Below, one piece after another: positions 31,768-32,574 of a stretch of DNA of 32,574 nucleotides. The position numbers and the translations under genes are program-made. The notes below the pieces were generated by a model that was given only the letters and a program-made list of their open reading frames with translations, was not told the DNA's origin and did not search any database. Every line of letters begins with the position of its first letter. Within the stretch, counting starts at the first letter, position 1. Source of the stretch: Butyrivibrio sp. (GTDB lineage Bacteria > Bacillota > Clostridia > Lachnospirales > Lachnospiraceae); assembly GCA_014799955.1 (NCBI GenBank), contig JAAVHB010000104.1:1-32574 (forward strand). The letters run 5' to 3'.

Positions 31768-32574
31768 AATAATCCTTTCATACCCTCTTCGGGCTTATTG
31801 CGGTAAAGCAGGCAGACCGTCTCCACCCCTCTCGTCCCCGGAAACATATCGACGCAGCACACCTTCTTCACTTTATATCTGCGCGCCTCGAATATCTCTA
31901 TGTCCCTAGCGAGGCTTGTGGGCTTACATGAAACGTAAACTATTCTGTCAACACCGAAATCTATTATCGGGCCGATTGCCTTGGGGTGTATTCCGTCACG
32001 GGGCGGGTCGAGTACGATGATGTCGGGTGTTTCACTGAGATTTCCGACTGCGTTCAGCACGTCGCCAGCGATAAACTCACAGTTGGCAAGACCGTTGCCG
32101 CTCGCGTTTTCTCTTGCGGCAAGCACCGCCTCCTCCACGATTTCGACGCCGATAACACGGCGGGCTACGGGAGCAAGCACCTGAGCGATGGTTCCGGTTC
32201 CGCTGTAAAGGTCGAAAACGTTTTTATCCTTAAACTCGCCGACATACTCGCGGGTTTTCTCATAGAGAACCTCCGCTCCGAGCGTATTTGTCTGAAAAAA
32301 GGAAAACGGAGTTATTTTAAAACGGAGCCCCAGAAGCTCCTCGTATATGTAGTCGCGCCCGTAAAGAATATCGGTGCCGTCGTTCTGGATTGTGTCCGAA
32401 AGGCTGTCGTTGCGGGTATGCAGAACACTCACGATACTGCCCTCCAAATCGAGAGCCTTAAGCATATCGGCGTAGGCAGTCAAATCGTACTCTGTCTGCG
32501 TGGTCGTCACCAAATCCACCATGATTTCGCCCGTTTTTTTTGCCTTGCGCACAAGAAGATGCCTGAGATACCCC
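31764..32574 (-). CDS. rlmD: 23S rRNA (uracil-5)-methyltransferase RlmD/TrmA family, C-terminal part
   Basis: The N-terminus is outside the window; the frame continues unbroken to the edge, reading YLRHLLVRKAKKTGEIMVDL at the beginning. Motifs of the RumA/TrmA family are clear: FSFFQTNTLGAEVLYEK, the SAM motif NVFDLYSGTGTIAQVLA, IIVLDPPRDGIHP, and RIVYVSCKPTSLARD with the catalytic nucleophile Cys. DMFPGTRGVETVCLLYR ends the domain. The exact target (U747 and/or U1939 in 23S rRNA) cannot be decided. The stop overlaps the following fused peptidase-methyltransferase gene. A GTG at 32550-32552 is not the start, since conserved sequence continues upstream of it. Confidence 0.9.
   Translation of the reverse strand, partial: GYLRHLLVRKAKKTGEIMVDLVTTTQTEYDLTAYADMLKALDLEGSIVSVLHTRNDSLSDTIQNDGTDILYGRDYIYEELLGLRFKITPFSFFQTNTLGAEVLYEKTREYVGEFKDKNVFDLYSGTGTIAQVLAPVARRVIGVEIVEEAVLAARENASGNGLANCEFIAGDVLNAVGNLSETPDIIVLDPPRDGIHPKAIGPIIDFGVDRIVYVSCKPTSLARDIEIFEARRYKVKKVCCVDMFPGTRGVETVCLLYRNKPEEGMKGLL

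Noticed and set aside
1-32574. CRISPR arrays, tRNA or rRNA genes, insertion sequences, prophage genes
   Set aside because: No spaced direct repeats, cloverleaf structures, transposase motifs or terminal inverted repeats were seen by eye.

Overview
The window looks like a stretch of chromosome from an anaerobic, endospore-forming Clostridia member, most likely Lachnospiraceae-like (inference). The evidence is a complete spoIIIA operon, the Firmicutes gene order from asp23 to recN, an NfnAB-type electron-bifurcating flavoprotein pair, and genes starting behind AGGAGG-like ribosome binding sites. I see no rRNA, tRNA, CRISPR array, insertion sequence or prophage.

Layout. (1) 1-733: the start of a GntR-family regulator on the minus strand, then about 480 bases holding its promoter, a possible decayed coding remnant and the terminator of the recN operon. 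(2) 734-9716, minus strand: asp23, nusB, xseA, xseB, ispA, dxs, tlyA, nadK, argR, recN, tightly packed (several overlaps of 1-11 bases) and covering RNA and DNA maintenance, isoprenoid precursor synthesis, NAD kinase and arginine control. asp23 has its own good vegetative promoter; nusB is preceded by a 12-bp inverted repeat that overlaps a -10 box. (3) 9784-15062, minus strand: spoIIIAA-AH, the mother-cell channel complex, behind a sigma-E-like promoter. A 45-base tandem hairpin repeat lies in its leader, and a degenerate relative lies between spoIIIAF and spoIIIAG. (4) 15287-18701, plus strand: a DUF368/PopT-type lipid-carrier translocase with its own promoter and terminator. After it comes a separately promoted accessory locus: a secreted caspase-fold-like protein with a 15-T tract in its gene, and two tandem paralogous membrane-anchored proteins that look PepSY-like.

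(5) 18744-26281, minus strand, one probable transcription unit: nfnA, nfnB, a membrane c-di-GMP phosphodiesterase, rlmH, and an ABC ATPase plus FtsX-type permease. (6) 26494-29034, minus strand: a Nudix hydrolase fused to a pyrophosphatase-like domain, and a membrane-anchored TPR protein with two chitobiase-C-like domains, each followed by a terminator. (7) 29172-29294, plus strand: a promoter-to-terminator unit of about 90 bases that looks like a small RNA with a C-rich, anti-Shine-Dalgarno-like stretch. (8) 29373-30398, plus: aldo/keto reductase with ferredoxin-type Cys clusters. (9) 30424-32574, minus: a gluzincin-peptidase/methyltransferase fusion overlapping the 3' end of an RlmD-type rRNA methyltransferase that runs off the window.

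The most unusual items are the hairpin repeats that supply the ribosome binding sites of two spoIIIA genes, the secreted caspase-like/PepSY-like locus with its homopolymer, the candidate small RNA, and the two domain fusions. All functions come from reading motifs by eye; no database search was possible.
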